DNA from: Thermoprotei archaeon
GTDB lineage: Archaea; Thermoproteota; Thermoprotei_A; Sulfolobales; Acidilobaceae
Length of the DNA stretch: 52,272 nt
Direction: 5' to 3'
NCBI GenBank assembly: GCA_029335875.2
Contig: JARJMZ020000037.1
Location: 1-52,272, forward strand
A program made the position numbers and the translations under genes. The notes beneath the pieces are model-generated. The model saw only the letters and a list, made by a program, of their open reading frames with translations, did no database searches and was not told where the DNA came from. This document shows positions 1 through 8,566 of this stretch, piece by piece (positions within the stretch are counted from its first letter, which is position 1; each line of letters starts with the position of its first letter).

Positions 1-12
1 TTATTTAGGCTT

Positions 13-750
13 TCACCTTGTCGTTGTCCTCCTCTCTACGATCATGTAAGCTATTGCTAACACTATTATCGCTATTACCGCTACCCCAGCTATTCTCATT
101 AGGAGCTCGTTTAAAGACTCCATCTCCCTAGATATCACTATTAGCCTCTCATGAGCCCCCATTATTCCCAGTAGGTATAATGCTATCAACGTTAATATTA
201 GGCCCCTATAAGTGTTGGCCGCTATGTGCGTTAGAATTATAGCTATTGAGAGCTGTACTGCAAGCACGGTCAAAACAATTAATACTATAGCTATGGGGAC
301 CTGCCAGTACCTCATAAAATTATAGTCTCGAAGTGGTGGGGCTATGATAGCTGTAGCTATACTCGGTATTAATATGTAAACTGTTATGGGTGCTAGTATT
401 GAGAGTCTCAAGTAAGCCCTCCTACCTATACCCATCAAGTTAGCAAGGGAACTATAACCAAGATCCCTAGAAGCACCGACAATGTAAGCCCCGAAAACAG
501 CCGTAACAGCCCCCAAAACAAGGAAAGACCTCTCAATACTCCTAGAGACTGAATCAATATAACCCGTCGCTATGAAGAATTCAAAGTGGAAAGGATTCAC
601 CTCAACTTTATAGGTTAAAGGGCCACTACCAGCCCCCACATACATTAAGGGGAAACCGACAACATAATATATTATTAGGCCTGCGGCTAGACAGGCTAAA
701 ACTAGAACCACCGGGTCGATAATTGTGAGCCTCAAAACATGCCTAGACAA
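13..750 (-). CDS. Multi-pass membrane protein, ABC-2-type permease-like
   Basis: A 245-residue integral membrane protein. About six hydrophobic segments can be seen: roughly residues 14-38, 74-92, 115-140, 150-178, 183-198 and 219-238. There is an extracytoplasmic-looking loop between the first two and a basic C-terminus ending ERRTTTR. I cannot assign a family by motif; ABC-2-type permease is inferred from topology and from the ABC ATPase gene in the same locus. It is divergent from the small anchored-protein gene across a 117-bp A/T-rich promoter region. A broken copy lies at 6620..7331, in which the block FLVLGAVTAVFGAYIVGASR is unchanged. Confidence 0.6.
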   Translation of the reverse strand: MSRHVLRLTIIDPVVLVLACLAAGLIIYYVVGFPLMYVGAGSGPLTYKVEVNPFHFEFFIATGYIDSVSRSIERSFLVLGAVTAVFGAYIVGASRDLGYSSLANLMGIGRRAYLRLSILAPITVYILIPSIATAIIAPPLRDYNFMRYWQVPIAIVLIVLTVLAVQLSIAIILTHIAANTYRGLILTLIALYLLGIMGAHERLIVISREMESLNELLMRIAGVAVIAIIVLAIAYMIVERRTTTR

Positions 751-867
751 AACAGCCCACCCCTAACAGCATTTAAAGCCAAAATTTAAATAAAGCTAAT
801 CCTGTCAGGAAAAGATAAAAATATTTAAACTCTGGAGATACTTTAAAAAAAGGTTGAGGGTGGGAGT
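751..867. promoter_or_regulatory. Bidirectional promoter of the intact surface cluster
   Basis: This 117-bp gap separates divergent starts. Minus-strand TATA-like sequence is at about 781-795 (AAAATTTAAATAAAG read on plus). Plus-strand TATA-like sequence AATATTTAAAC is at 820-830. A GAGGGTGGG ribosome-binding site lies just before the ATG at 868. The part from the plus-strand TATA to the ATG is nearly the same in the right arm (6450-6510), so both copies probably share regulation. Promoter calls are by motif and spacing only. Confidence 0.5.
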
Positions 868-1293
868 ATGCGGGCTAAGCCCCTCAAAATCCTGGCAACC
901 GCAGCCTTAACCCTAATAGCGTTAACAGCAATAGTAGCCTTTGCGGGATTCATAACCTTATCTGATTATAAGGAGGCTACCGGGAATTATGTTAAGGCCT
1001 GGGCCTATGTTGAGGGGAAGACTTATTTATGCCCTGACTATAGCGGTACAATCGGCAGACTTTGGGATGTTAAGGGTAAAGGAGGCTATTATCAGATCGT
1101 GCCACTTCCTGCAGGATCAGTAGTCAAAAGCACTAGCTATACGGTCCATGTATTTGATCCTAATGGTGATTGGGCTTTTCACAGAATAACAGTCGAGGTT
1201 TACGGTCCAGGCATATATGAAATAGTGAGCGCCGAAGCTTTTATAAAGGCTTACAGGGGCACGTGCGCTCCGCTCTCCAGAGAAAGCCCATAA
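868..1293 (+). CDS. Small N-terminally anchored extracytoplasmic protein
   Basis: A 141-residue protein of no family I recognise. Residues 1-30 form a basic start plus a hydrophobic signal anchor (MRAKPLKIL then a run of A/L/I/T). The remainder is an extracytoplasmic domain rich in Tyr, Trp and Gly, with two cysteines (CPDY near residue 56 and GTCAP near residue 134) that could form a disulfide. The ATG at 868 follows a GAGGGTGGG site and a TATA box. It is the first plus-strand gene of the cluster, 45 bp upstream of the large surface protein. The paralogue at 6059..6418 is frameshifted near its start. Confidence 0.7.
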   Translation: MRAKPLKILATAALTLIALTAIVAFAGFITLSDYKEATGNYVKAWAYVEGKTYLCPDYSGTIGRLWDVKGKGGYYQIVPLPAGSVVKSTSYTVHVFDPNGDWAFHRITVEVYGPGIYEIVSAEAFIKAYRGTCAPLSRESP

Positions 1294-1338
1294 TGTTTTT
1301 AAAGTTTTCCATTTCCTTTTTCATGAGGTGTGCTAGTT

Positions 1339-2883
1339 TTGGGTTTCCATAGGTTCTCGGCTTTAACGCTCACATTTCTAGTGTTAGCGTCTACTCTAAG
1401 CTTAGGGTTTACAGTGTCCCCGCAGAGCTCCCAGCTGGAGGATCCCTACGGTCTTCTGGGGCTTAAGGTTGAGTATGAATATCCAGATGTAAGCCTGGCG
1501 AAATACAGGGACGACGGGCGCATCTTGCTGTGGCCGGATCCACCAAAACCCCTGTTCCTGGCTAAGTATAATTTCCTGTTGAAGGAGATTTTAAGCCCTG
1601 ACAAGAAGTGGTACTCATACCTTGTTGAAGAGCTGTGGAGGGGGAGGATTTTAGATGACCCCTACCATGTTTCCAAGGATTTACGGATATACATTGATAG
1701 GGTTATTGGCGACCCACGTAAGGAGAGCTTCTATTATAGGTTTTCTTGGCATGTTACTGGCTATGACGGCTCATATTACACTGTAGTTTTAAGGCTTAAA
1801 ATGTACTATTACGATTTCGTTAATAAAAAGGCTATATACGAGTTCTCTGAGATAGTTGAGACTGTTAAGGTTTCAGTCTACGATAGGCGCGTCATCTATG
1901 ATGGTGTTGACGTCGGCATATGGCCATTCTGGCTAATGCCATGGGAGCGCTATGAAGGCGCCACAGTAAAACTAGCCGAGATATCCCCGTTCTTCGAGTT
2001 AAACAACGTAACAGACCCGCTCAAAACACTCAATGTAACTTTAGACGCCAAAGTAGGGAGGGCCGATCTTGGCGGCATCCTAGCTAGATATCTTGAGGAT
2101 GAGATTGGAGTGTCCCTCGCTAGGATTCTTAATGCTAAAGTTGAGTCTTCGCACCCCTCGTTCCGAAATAAAATATTTGGCTGCTACGAGTTTACGGGGG
2201 AGGATATGTGGGTATTTCTGGAGGCTTGGGTTGAAGCATACTATAGGATGACTAAGAAATATTATCCACAAATTAAAATTGAGAGGCCGAAAATCATATC
2301 GGCTTCGGGGTGTTTTTTAAAGGTCCCCAACAATTTATATGATGCTGTTACCGGGGCTGCTCTAACAGTTTGGGGTGCGAACGACGTGCTCCTCACGGTC
2401 ATACCCTCACCACTACTAGACTACGGTCCCCCAGTCACGTCCGGGTATTGGGTTATTACAAGGGAGCCTCTTCCCGTAGTGGAGAGGACTACCGAGACCG
2501 CAACCACAACTACCCGGACCATAACGGCGGTGGAGACTACGACTACTACAACCCCGGCTACTAGCCCTGTAACTACAACCCAAACTGAAACAGCGACACG
2601 TACAGTGACGCCCGAGGGCGAGACAATAACGCGCCCGACAGTAACGTATCCCGAGGAGACGCCGACAACAACACGCGCTGAGACAACAACGCCCATAGAG
2701 CCGGCTCGCGATAGGACTGCTCCAGCGATCCCGCCAATAACTCCGGCTAAGCCGCCAGAACCTCGGAGGGTTGAGGAAGCCCCTAAAATCCTAAGCTTCG
2801 AAATAGCAATAGCAGCATTAACAGCCTTAGCAGTCTCAGCCGCCATCATCACCATAATATTCCGTAGGAGGGCTGGGGGTTGA
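1339..2883 (+). CDS. Large Thr-rich stalked surface protein, C-terminal membrane anchor (copy A)
   Basis: About 514 residues: signal peptide (residues 1-25), a 360-residue extracytoplasmic domain rich in aromatic residues, a Thr/Pro-rich stalk of about 90 residues, then a C-terminal transmembrane helix ending in FRRRAGG. The layout is that of an S-layer-piercing, membrane-tethered exoprotein. I do not recognise the main domain. I chose the TTG at 1339 over the GTG at 1330: GAGGTG at 1325-1330 gives normal spacing to the TTG, and copy B keeps the same GGTG-to-TTG arrangement. Its stop overlaps the next start as TTGA, implying translational coupling. A ligand-binding or sensor role for the neighbouring ABC system is inference. 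Confidence 0.75.
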   Translation: MGFHRFSALTLTFLVLASTLSLGFTVSPQSSQLEDPYGLLGLKVEYEYPDVSLAKYRDDGRILLWPDPPKPLFLAKYNFLLKEILSPDKKWYSYLVEELWRGRILDDPYHVSKDLRIYIDRVIGDPRKESFYYRFSWHVTGYDGSYYTVVLRLKMYYYDFVNKKAIYEFSEIVETVKVSVYDRRVIYDGVDVGIWPFWLMPWERYEGATVKLAEISPFFELNNVTDPLKTLNVTLDAKVGRADLGGILARYLEDEIGVSLARILNAKVESSHPSFRNKIFGCYEFTGEDMWVFLEAWVEAYYRMTKKYYPQIKIERPKIISASGCFLKVPNNLYDAVTGAALTVWGANDVLLTVIPSPLLDYGPPVTSGYWVITREPLPVVERTTETATTTTRTITAVETTTTTTPATSPVTTTQTETATRTVTPEGETITRPTVTYPEETPTTTRAETTTPIEPARDRTAPAIPPITPAKPPEPRRVEEAPKILSFEIAIAALTALAVSAAIITIIFRRRAGG

Positions 2884-3371
2884 AGGGTTTAGCCTACATA
2901 ATTATAGCTTTAAGTGTTATATCGGCTTTTACGTGGATAGCCCTCTACACTAGAGATAATAGCCCTATGGTTGCCCAGTACTCTACTAGTTTTAAGGCTA
3001 ACGCTACAAGCCGCATTTACCTGTGGCTTATTGAGGGTTGGGCTAACGTCTCCCTATTCGCCCCCCCATGCCAGGTTGTCGACTTAATAGTTTACCGTGA
3101 GGGTGATGGCAGCATACTGTACTGGAAGAGTTTTGAGGGTCCAAAGATGGAGCTAGTCCAAGTCAACATACCTCTCCCGGGATATTACACGTTCCACGTT
3201 GCTAGCAGGCGTGTTGAGGGCTGCCAGGCCCCGGATATTCTGGGGACTTTCACAGTGTACCAGTGGGGTCAGCCTGAGTTTAAACTTAGAAATTTGAGCC
3301 TCATAGCCACCTCTATACTACTAGCCCCCGGCATCATAATAATAGCCTACACAATTTTAAGGTCGAGGTAG
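2880..3371 (+). CDS. Small double-anchored membrane protein of the ABC locus
   Basis: A 163-residue protein with one transmembrane segment at each end (about residues 4-22 and 140-160) and an extracytoplasmic domain of about 115 residues between them. The domain has two cysteines (PPCQVVD and EGCQAP) that may pair. The start is TTG at 2880, overlapping the upstream stop by four bases (TTGA). The ABC ATPase begins two bases after its stop, so the three genes are surely co-transcribed. No copy exists in the right arm. The topology suggests an accessory or permease-associated subunit; the function is unknown. Confidence 0.7.
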   Translation: MKGLAYIIIALSVISAFTWIALYTRDNSPMVAQYSTSFKANATSRIYLWLIEGWANVSLFAPPCQVVDLIVYREGDGSILYWKSFEGPKMELVQVNIPLPGYYTFHVASRRVEGCQAPDILGTFTVYQWGQPEFKLRNLSLIATSILLAPGIIIIAYTILRSR

Positions 3372-3372
3372 T

Positions 3373-4035
3373 ATGAGCGTGCCGGCTGTAGTGGCTAGAG
3401 GTGTTAGGAAGGTTTACTTGTTCAACGTTGCCTTAGACAATGTTGACTATGAAGTTGATGGTGGCGGCATTCACATTATAATGGGGCCTAATGGTAGTGG
3501 TAAGAGCACCCTACTATCCATAATAGCTGGGGCTGAGAGGCCTAGCTCGGGCTACGTTAAAGTCTTAGGGTTAGACCCCTGGAGAGACTCGGAGAAGCTT
3601 GCGGGTAAGGTTAAAGCCTTGCTCGATAGGGCTAGCCTACCTCCATGGGCCTCTTGCAGGGAGGTTGCCGAGATAACAGCTAGAACATCTAGAACGCCGT
3701 GGAGCGATGTCCTCGAGACCGCTGAAGCCCTCGGGGTGACAAGCTTCTGGGGGAGACCCTACGGGACTTACAGTACTGGGATGAAACGTAAAGCACTACT
3801 ACTAACAGCCCTAATAGGAGACCCTGAAATACTACTGTTAGACGAGCCATACCAAGGACTAGACAGTGGGTCGGTGGAGACACTAACAAAAATTATAATA
3901 GAGAGGGCTACAAAAGGACAGACAATAATAATAGCAACACACATAACGCCAGAGAAGCTAGTGGAAAACGCTAGGACAATAGCGAAAATGGAGCTAGGAA
4001 GAATAGTGGAGCTAAGAAAGCAGCCGATCACATAG
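3373..4035 (+). CDS. ABC transporter ATP-binding protein
   Basis: A 220-residue ABC ATPase. Walker A GPNGSGKST is at residues 38-46, a variant signature YSTGMKRKAL at 133-142, Walker B ILLLDEP at 153-159, and the switch His (ATH) at 190. The signature has the G-M-K/R form common in ABC-2-type exporter ATPases rather than canonical LSGGQ, which agrees with a drug or polysaccharide-exporter-like system. It is the only ATPase in the duplicated locus and sits at its centre, so it probably serves the permease at 13..750 and the two anchored surface proteins. The substrate and direction of transport cannot be read from sequence. Confidence 0.85.
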   Translation: MSVPAVVARGVRKVYLFNVALDNVDYEVDGGGIHIIMGPNGSGKSTLLSIIAGAERPSSGYVKVLGLDPWRDSEKLAGKVKALLDRASLPPWASCREVAEITARTSRTPWSDVLETAEALGVTSFWGRPYGTYSTGMKRKALLLTALIGDPEILLLDEPYQGLDSGSVETLTKIIIERATKGQTIIIATHITPEKLVENARTIAKMELGRIVELRKQPIT

Positions 4036-4476
4036 CCCAAACCTTATAATACTACGGTAGGTCACATCTATTCAGGCTGTTTTTCGCTTAAATTAATGGA
4101 GGGGACGCCGTTATCGAGAATCTCAAGGACAGCACATCCCTTTATGCTTTAAACAAGTTAATAGTTAGAATTTTAATGAATGACTTGTAAAACTGTAAGC
4201 TACACGCTATAACTAGGATTACTCGGAGTATGAACGTGAGAGTGTTTTCTTAATACAAAGCCCCTAGCTTAAAGAGTGGCTATAGGAGAGTGACACTTTA
4301 CCGAAAGGTGTTGGAAGTCTTCGGGGAGGGGTCGCTACAAGGGGGGTTATGGTAAGCCTTCCTTGAACTTGGGAAGAGGGGTTTGGCGGGCTTAAAGAAG
4401 GTTCAGGCTTTAGGCGCTCCCCATATTACGGTCTTAGAGCTTTAATCTCTTGATCTATTCTAAGTTAAATCCGGCT
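4036..4476. other. Unassigned spacer between the duplication arms
   Basis: This 441-bp gap lies between the ATPase and the convergent large gene of the right arm. I see no recognisable open frame, RNA gene, strong hairpin, or remnant of the ATPase or the double-anchored gene on either strand. It marks the point around which the two arms are arranged. Confidence 0.4.
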
Positions 4477-6006
4477 TTACGTAGAACCCCTAGCCCCTCT
4501 ACGGAATATTATGGTGATGATGGCGGCTGAGACTGCTAAGGCTGTTAATGCTGCTATTGCTATTTCGAAGCTTAAAATTCCAGGGGCTTCCTCAACCCTC
4601 CGAGGTTCTGGCGGCTTAGCCGGAGTTATTGGCGGGGTTGCTGGAGTAGTCCTGTCACGAGCATGCTCCGGGGTAGTCTCCGAGTATACGGTGGTCTGCC
4701 TCTCTAGCTCCGTCGCAGTCACTATAATTGGGGGTGTAATCGTGTTTCCTGTCGTTTGTGGTATAGTGGTTGTTGATGTGGTTATGATCGTAGTCTGCGG
4801 TGGGGGTGTCGTGGGAGTCTCTGTTGGAGTTGTAAGGGTGGGGGTCTTAACTATTTTAACTATAACTGGGCAGGTGACGGTGGCAGTTTCCTTGGTAGGG
4901 GGAGGCTCTCTTGTGAGGGATACTATAAGCCAGTTTAGGGTTCCGAAACTTCCAACATACCCCTCCAGGGGTATGACCATTAAGAATACGTCGCTAATAC
5001 CCCTAGCTTTTAAAGCAACTCCAGTGACGGCATCGTACAAGTTCATGGGGGCCAGCAGAGGTAAATCGCCTCCCGTCCCCCATAGTATTCTCGGTATTGT
5101 CTGGAGTTGTTGATAATACTTCTTGACCATCCTTATATAAGCTTCCAACCATGGCTCCCCGAAAATCCTCGCCTCCTCCCCCCTAAATATATATAAGCCC
5201 CTCACACCATAAACCGGGTCCACCACATTAGAATTAGCATTGAGAACTCTCTCAGATACAATACCCAGAACATCCCTAAAATACCTGACCATGTCATCCC
5301 TGAGAGAAGCTTTCTCAATAACCCCGTCGAAAGTTAAATTAAAATAGCTTAGCGGGTCAGTTACGTTGTTAAAATCGAAGAAAGGCGATATCTCAGCTAG
5401 TTTGGCTATGGCACCCTCATAGCGCTCCCATGGCATTAGCCAGAATGGCCATATGCCGACGTCGAAACACTCATAGATGACGCGCCTATCGTAGACTGAA
5501 ACCTTAACAGTCTCAACTATCTCAGAGAACTCGTATATAACCCTCTTCTCGACGAAATCGTAATAGTACATTTTAAGCCTTAAAACTACAGTGTAATATG
5601 AGCCGTCATAGCCAGTAACATGCCAAGAAAACCTATAATAGAAGTTCTCCCTTCTCCCATCAACGACATTCATAACATATAAAAGTAATGTATTAGAAAC
5701 CACTATAGGATCTTCGACTTTCCTCTCCTTAAGATATGAATACCATTTCTTGTCGGGGCTCAAAATTTCTTCTAGGAGGAACTTGTACTTAGCTAGGAGC
5801 AATGGGCGGGGAGATTCTGAAAGCGGGAGATAGCCTGAGTACTCTGAAAACTTTAGAGGGGGATATTCATATTCAGCCTTAAGCCCCAGAAGCTCATAAG
5901 GGTCCTCAAGCTGGGAGCCCCGAGAGGATCCGGTAAACCCTAAGCCTAGCATAGACACCAACACTATGAGCGTCAAAGAGAAAGCCGAGAACCCACGGAA
6001 ACTCAA
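4477..6006 (-). CDS. Large Thr-rich stalked surface protein, C-terminal membrane anchor (copy B)
   Basis: Paralogue of the gene at 1339..2883, on the opposite strand, about 509 residues, with the same order: signal peptide, aromatic-rich exodomain, Thr/Pro stalk, C-terminal transmembrane helix. Blocks such as YRFSWHVTGYDGSYYTVVLR and DVGIWPFWLMPWERYEG are unchanged, as is the C-terminal helix. The region just after the signal peptide, the residue 240-360 region and the stalk have diverged. The TTG at 6006 is chosen because a GGGTG site precedes it with the same spacing as copy A; a TTG at 6033 is the longer option. The frame is fully open, so this member of the right arm may still be functional. 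Confidence 0.75.
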   Translation of the reverse strand: MSFRGFSAFSLTLIVLVSMLGLGFTGSSRGSQLEDPYELLGLKAEYEYPPLKFSEYSGYLPLSESPRPLLLAKYKFLLEEILSPDKKWYSYLKERKVEDPIVVSNTLLLYVMNVVDGRRENFYYRFSWHVTGYDGSYYTVVLRLKMYYYDFVEKRVIYEFSEIVETVKVSVYDRRVIYECFDVGIWPFWLMPWERYEGAIAKLAEISPFFDFNNVTDPLSYFNLTFDGVIEKASLRDDMVRYFRDVLGIVSERVLNANSNVVDPVYGVRGLYIFRGEEARIFGEPWLEAYIRMVKKYYQQLQTIPRILWGTGGDLPLLAPMNLYDAVTGVALKARGISDVFLMVIPLEGYVGSFGTLNWLIVSLTREPPPTKETATVTCPVIVKIVKTPTLTTPTETPTTPPPQTTIITTSTTTIPQTTGNTITPPIIVTATELERQTTVYSETTPEHARDRTTPATPPITPAKPPEPRRVEEAPGILSFEIAIAALTALAVSAAIITIIFRRGARGST

Positions 6007-6058
6007 ATTACGGCACCCTACACCCAAAATCAAAAAGAAAAGATGTGAGTTAAAATTT

Positions 6059-6418
6059 TTAGGTAGGATAATAGGGTCCGCACGCGCCCTTCACAGCCCC
6101 TATCGAAGCTATAGCTCTGGCATCAAGAACACCGTCCCAGAGATAGGCTTCTGTTATCTTGTAGGCGAACTCGCCATATGGAGTCGGATCTATAATAACG
6201 CGGCGCACCACTATAAACCCTTCAGTTATGTATCCACCTCCTATACCATCAACCCCGTAAAGCCTGCCCGCCATGTAGCCCTCTGCATCTAGCTCAGCAA
6301 GCCCCCAAACCGCCGCCCAAACCTTAGAATACCTCCCACAGGCTTCACTATATTTATATAAAAATAGGAATGAGTTTGCATAGGCTATTGTAGCTAGAAT
6401 CGCTAATGCTAAGGTCAA
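6059..6418 (-). CDS. Frameshifted copy of the small anchored protein
   Basis: Paralogue of 868..1293. The ancestral ATG is at 6450, behind the same TATA and GAGGGTGGG sequence as the left copy. After eight codons (M-R-A-K-P-L-K-S) the frame hits TAG, because a run of four A in copy A is three here (plus-strand TTT at 6430-6432). Restoring one base gives a continuous protein matching the left copy. What remains open is a 119-residue frame from a TTG at 6418 with the hydrophobic segment and exodomain. It is either a one-base pseudogene, a gene now using the internal TTG, or a sequencing error. Compared with copy A, the exodomain has diverged considerably. Confidence 0.55.
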   Translation of the reverse strand: MTLALAILATIAYANSFLFLYKYSEACGRYSKVWAAVWGLAELDAEGYMAGRLYGVDGIGGGYITEGFIVVRRVIIDPTPYGEFAYKITEAYLWDGVLDARAIASIGAVKGACGPYYPT

Positions 6419-6450
6419 CGCAGCTAGGATTTGAGGGGCTTAGCTCGCAT

Positions 6451-6619
6451 ACTCCCACCCTCAACCTTTTTTTTTAAAGTATCTCTCCGGCGTTTAAATT
6501 TTTATCCCTCCTATTCTAAGTTTCTCAGGGTGGTTGTAGTTGTTTGTTGGTTCTTGGGGGTGTGTTAGGTATGATATTAGGTGTTTATGCTGTTATAGTT
6601 GATTGTGGGTGAGGTGCTG
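6451..6619. promoter_or_regulatory. Duplicated bidirectional promoter, right arm
   Basis: Between the divergent small-gene and permease copies. Read on the minus strand, AAAAATTTAAAC, then a GGAGAGATACTTTAAAAA stretch, then GGTTGAGGGTGGGAGT matches the left-arm promoter almost base for base. The permease-side half has diverged much more. Confidence 0.45.
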
Positions 6620-7331
6620 TTGTCTATGTATGTTTTAAGGTTTACAGTGTTAAATCCTGTAGTTTTAGTTTTGGCTCGTCTAGCTGCGGGCATATAATAT
6701 ATTATGTTGTTAGTTTTCCCTCCATAGCTTTAGCGTCTGGTAGCGGCCCTTTAACTTATTATGAGGTTAAAACGAGTCCTCTCTGGGCAAATAATGAGCT
6801 TCATAGATCTCGATGTCTCCAGGAATATTGCTAAGTCTTTCCTTGTTTTGGGGGCTGTTACGGCTGTTTTCGGGGCTTACATTGTCGGTGCTTCTAGGGA
6901 TCTTGGTTATAGTTCCCTTGCTAACTTGATGGGTATAGGTAGGAGGAGGTATTTGAGGCTTTCAATACTAGCTCCTACCATAGTCTACCTTGTGGTGCCT
7001 ACTGTGGCTGTAGCGTTAATAGTTCCCCTGCTGAAAGACTATCGAATGCTGAAATATTGGCAGGCTCCTGTAGGTGTAGCATTAATAGTTATGGCTTTCT
7101 TAGCGGTACGGCTAGCAATAGCAGTGCTATTAACGCACATAGCTGCAAACACTTATAGGGGGCTCATACTAACAATATACTAGCAATAATCATGAGAAAC
7201 TCATAGTGAAACCTGGAGAAATGGAGTCTCTAAACGAACTACTATTAAGAATGGCTAGCATAACGGTAATGGCAATAATAATGCTAATAGTGATATACCT
7301 GATCATAGAGAGGAGGGTAACGACAAGATAA
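6620..7331 (+). pseudogene. Decayed copy of the ABC-2-like permease
   Basis: Aligns along its whole length with the permease at 13..750. It opens with TTG at 6620 after GAGGTG and reads L-S-M-Y-V-L-R-F-T-V-L-N-P-V-V-L. It loses frame after the first helix at GCGGGCATATAA (about 6690), where bases are missing. The frame returns at about 6800, with an unchanged FLVLGAVTAVFGAYIVGASR block, and runs to 7183. A deletion of roughly 20 bases and another shift then break it, and a final matching segment (MESLNELLLRM to RRVTTR) ends in TAA at 7329-7331. Several independent lesions make a sequencing error an unlikely explanation. The open stretch 6761..7183 alone would make only the middle helices. Confidence 0.85.
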
Positions 7332-8566
7332 AACAGGGATACGTTAAAACGAGACAGCTACCAGATACACCACATACCACGATCTAACCCAAGGCATACA
7401 CGTTGGAGGGTTTGAAAGTTTAGCCCGTAAATCGACGCTGGCAGCGGCAAACAACTATTTAAGATGTTACCGCTTGAACCCCAAAATAAGGCCCCTGTAA
7501 ACATGCTTTAAAGGCTTTAATTAGGTTTAATGGGTATCCTTGGGTTCACGGCTTTTTAACTTTCTCTTAAACCTTCCCCCGGTTAAACTCTACTTAAACT
7601 AAACCAGGTGATGTGGCCTGGTTTAGTTAACCGCCAGTTAACTCTACCAGCCCAAACAAGCCGTCAGCCCATGGAGAAACAAGACCCCCCAAAGAAGCTA
7701 GCATGAAACCATGGGTGAGCCCTTAAATCGCAAGAGGTAAGACCTCCCACACAGCCCCCCATACACGTCCGAGCTCTTAGCCTACTAAAACAGTTGAGCT
7801 CTAAGGAAGTATAGCGGGCAGGTAACACTTAACAGCTCTCCTATAAAGTTAGAGTGGTAAACATTTGGAAATGGGCTACAACCACCACACATAACCATGA
7901 AGTATTACCCTCAAAACCCGGAAACATCGCGCCCCCAGCTTCTATATAGCTGGGAGGCTAGAATTTTAAGGGGGTGCCGGCGATCCTGTAACACCTCATC
8001 GTCCCGTAAATTATTTAAATTAAGCTTATATAAGTGGCTTGCAACTCTCCTAGTGAAACGGTAAACTGGGAGAAATATTATTAGAGAACTCCCACTATTA
8101 TAGGTCTAGCTTTTTAAGAATCTCGCTGAGGCTTTGTTTAGGGGTTAAAGTTGACATTATTCTCGCGGGCGATATTCTAGCATCTAAAAATCTCCTAAAA
8201 CTTAAACTTTCAGGTTTGGGGTTGAGCGGGTGGGGAATTAGGGGAGGAGAAACTTTACTATTGCTTGGGGCTTATAATCCTCATAGTTCTAAATAATGGG
8301 GAATATGGGGGGCTGGCGGGTAAGCTCTCGCTTTTACCGAGATTACCTTTAGGTTATTGTCTATCGGGTGGTTGAAGTAATATGTTGCGCTTAGATAATG
8401 CTATTCACTAGTTGGAGGTCCTCGGGGTAGGGTTTCAGCGTGGAAGTGGGGTTGTCGTGGAGGGTTATGGGCGTGTTTGGCTTTATTTTAGCGAGCTGCC
8501 TTGCCCAAGCTTGTTTAAAATTAGTATTTAACTTCTGTTTGATAGTAGTAGGGTAGGCGGCGTGAT
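7332..8566. other. Long gene-poor stretch beyond the right arm
   Basis: About 1.2 kb without a convincing gene. It contains a strong 12-bp inverted repeat (7597-7628) and a 7-bp hairpin CCCAGCT/AGCTGGG at 7934-7954. A 29-codon hydrophobic open frame starts at the ATG at 8467 behind GGAGGG and ends 10 bases before the next gene; it may be a leader peptide or chance. No transposase remnant or RNA gene was recognised. Confidence 0.4.
7597..7628. repeat. Perfect 12-bp inverted repeat with 8-nt spacer
   Basis: AACTAAACCAGG, spacer TGATGTGG, then CCTGGTTTAGTT. The arms match without error. It stands alone in the gene-poor stretch, 266 bp past the end of the permease pseudogene and 938 bp before the next gene. 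It could be an RNA hairpin, a protein-binding palindrome or a mobile-element end; nothing nearby decides. Confidence 0.6.

Larger units (their letters stand above)
13..2883. repeat. Left arm of a large inverted duplication (intact copy)
   Basis: This arm carries, from the outside in, a permease gene on the minus strand, a small anchored-protein gene and a large surface-protein gene, both on the plus strand. The same three genes lie in mirror order in 4477..7331. Similarity includes the promoter between the permease and the small gene, so DNA was duplicated, not just coding sequence. All three genes here have open frames. Between the arms lie two genes present only once (2880..4035) and 440 bp of unassigned DNA. 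The duplication is seen directly; its mechanism is not visible. Confidence 0.85.
4477..7331. repeat. Right arm of the inverted duplication (decaying copy)
   Basis: Mirror image of 13..2883: large surface-protein gene (minus), small anchored-protein gene (minus), permease (plus). Here the permease has several frameshifts and a deletion, and the small gene has lost one A near its start; only the large gene remains fully open. Similarity to the left arm is patchy: some blocks of more than 50 bases are identical while others have diverged strongly. That pattern suggests gene conversion between the arms. Confidence 0.85.

Noticed and set aside
2421..2855. 144-residue minus-strand open frame across the Thr-rich stalk
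   Set aside because: It is the reverse of the Thr/Pro-rich codons, which read as Val/Ser runs; the same shadow appears over copy B at 4511. Not a gene.
4036..4476. Second copy of the ATPase or double-anchored gene in the right arm
   Set aside because: Read in all frames, no Walker or other matching sequence; those genes were not duplicated.
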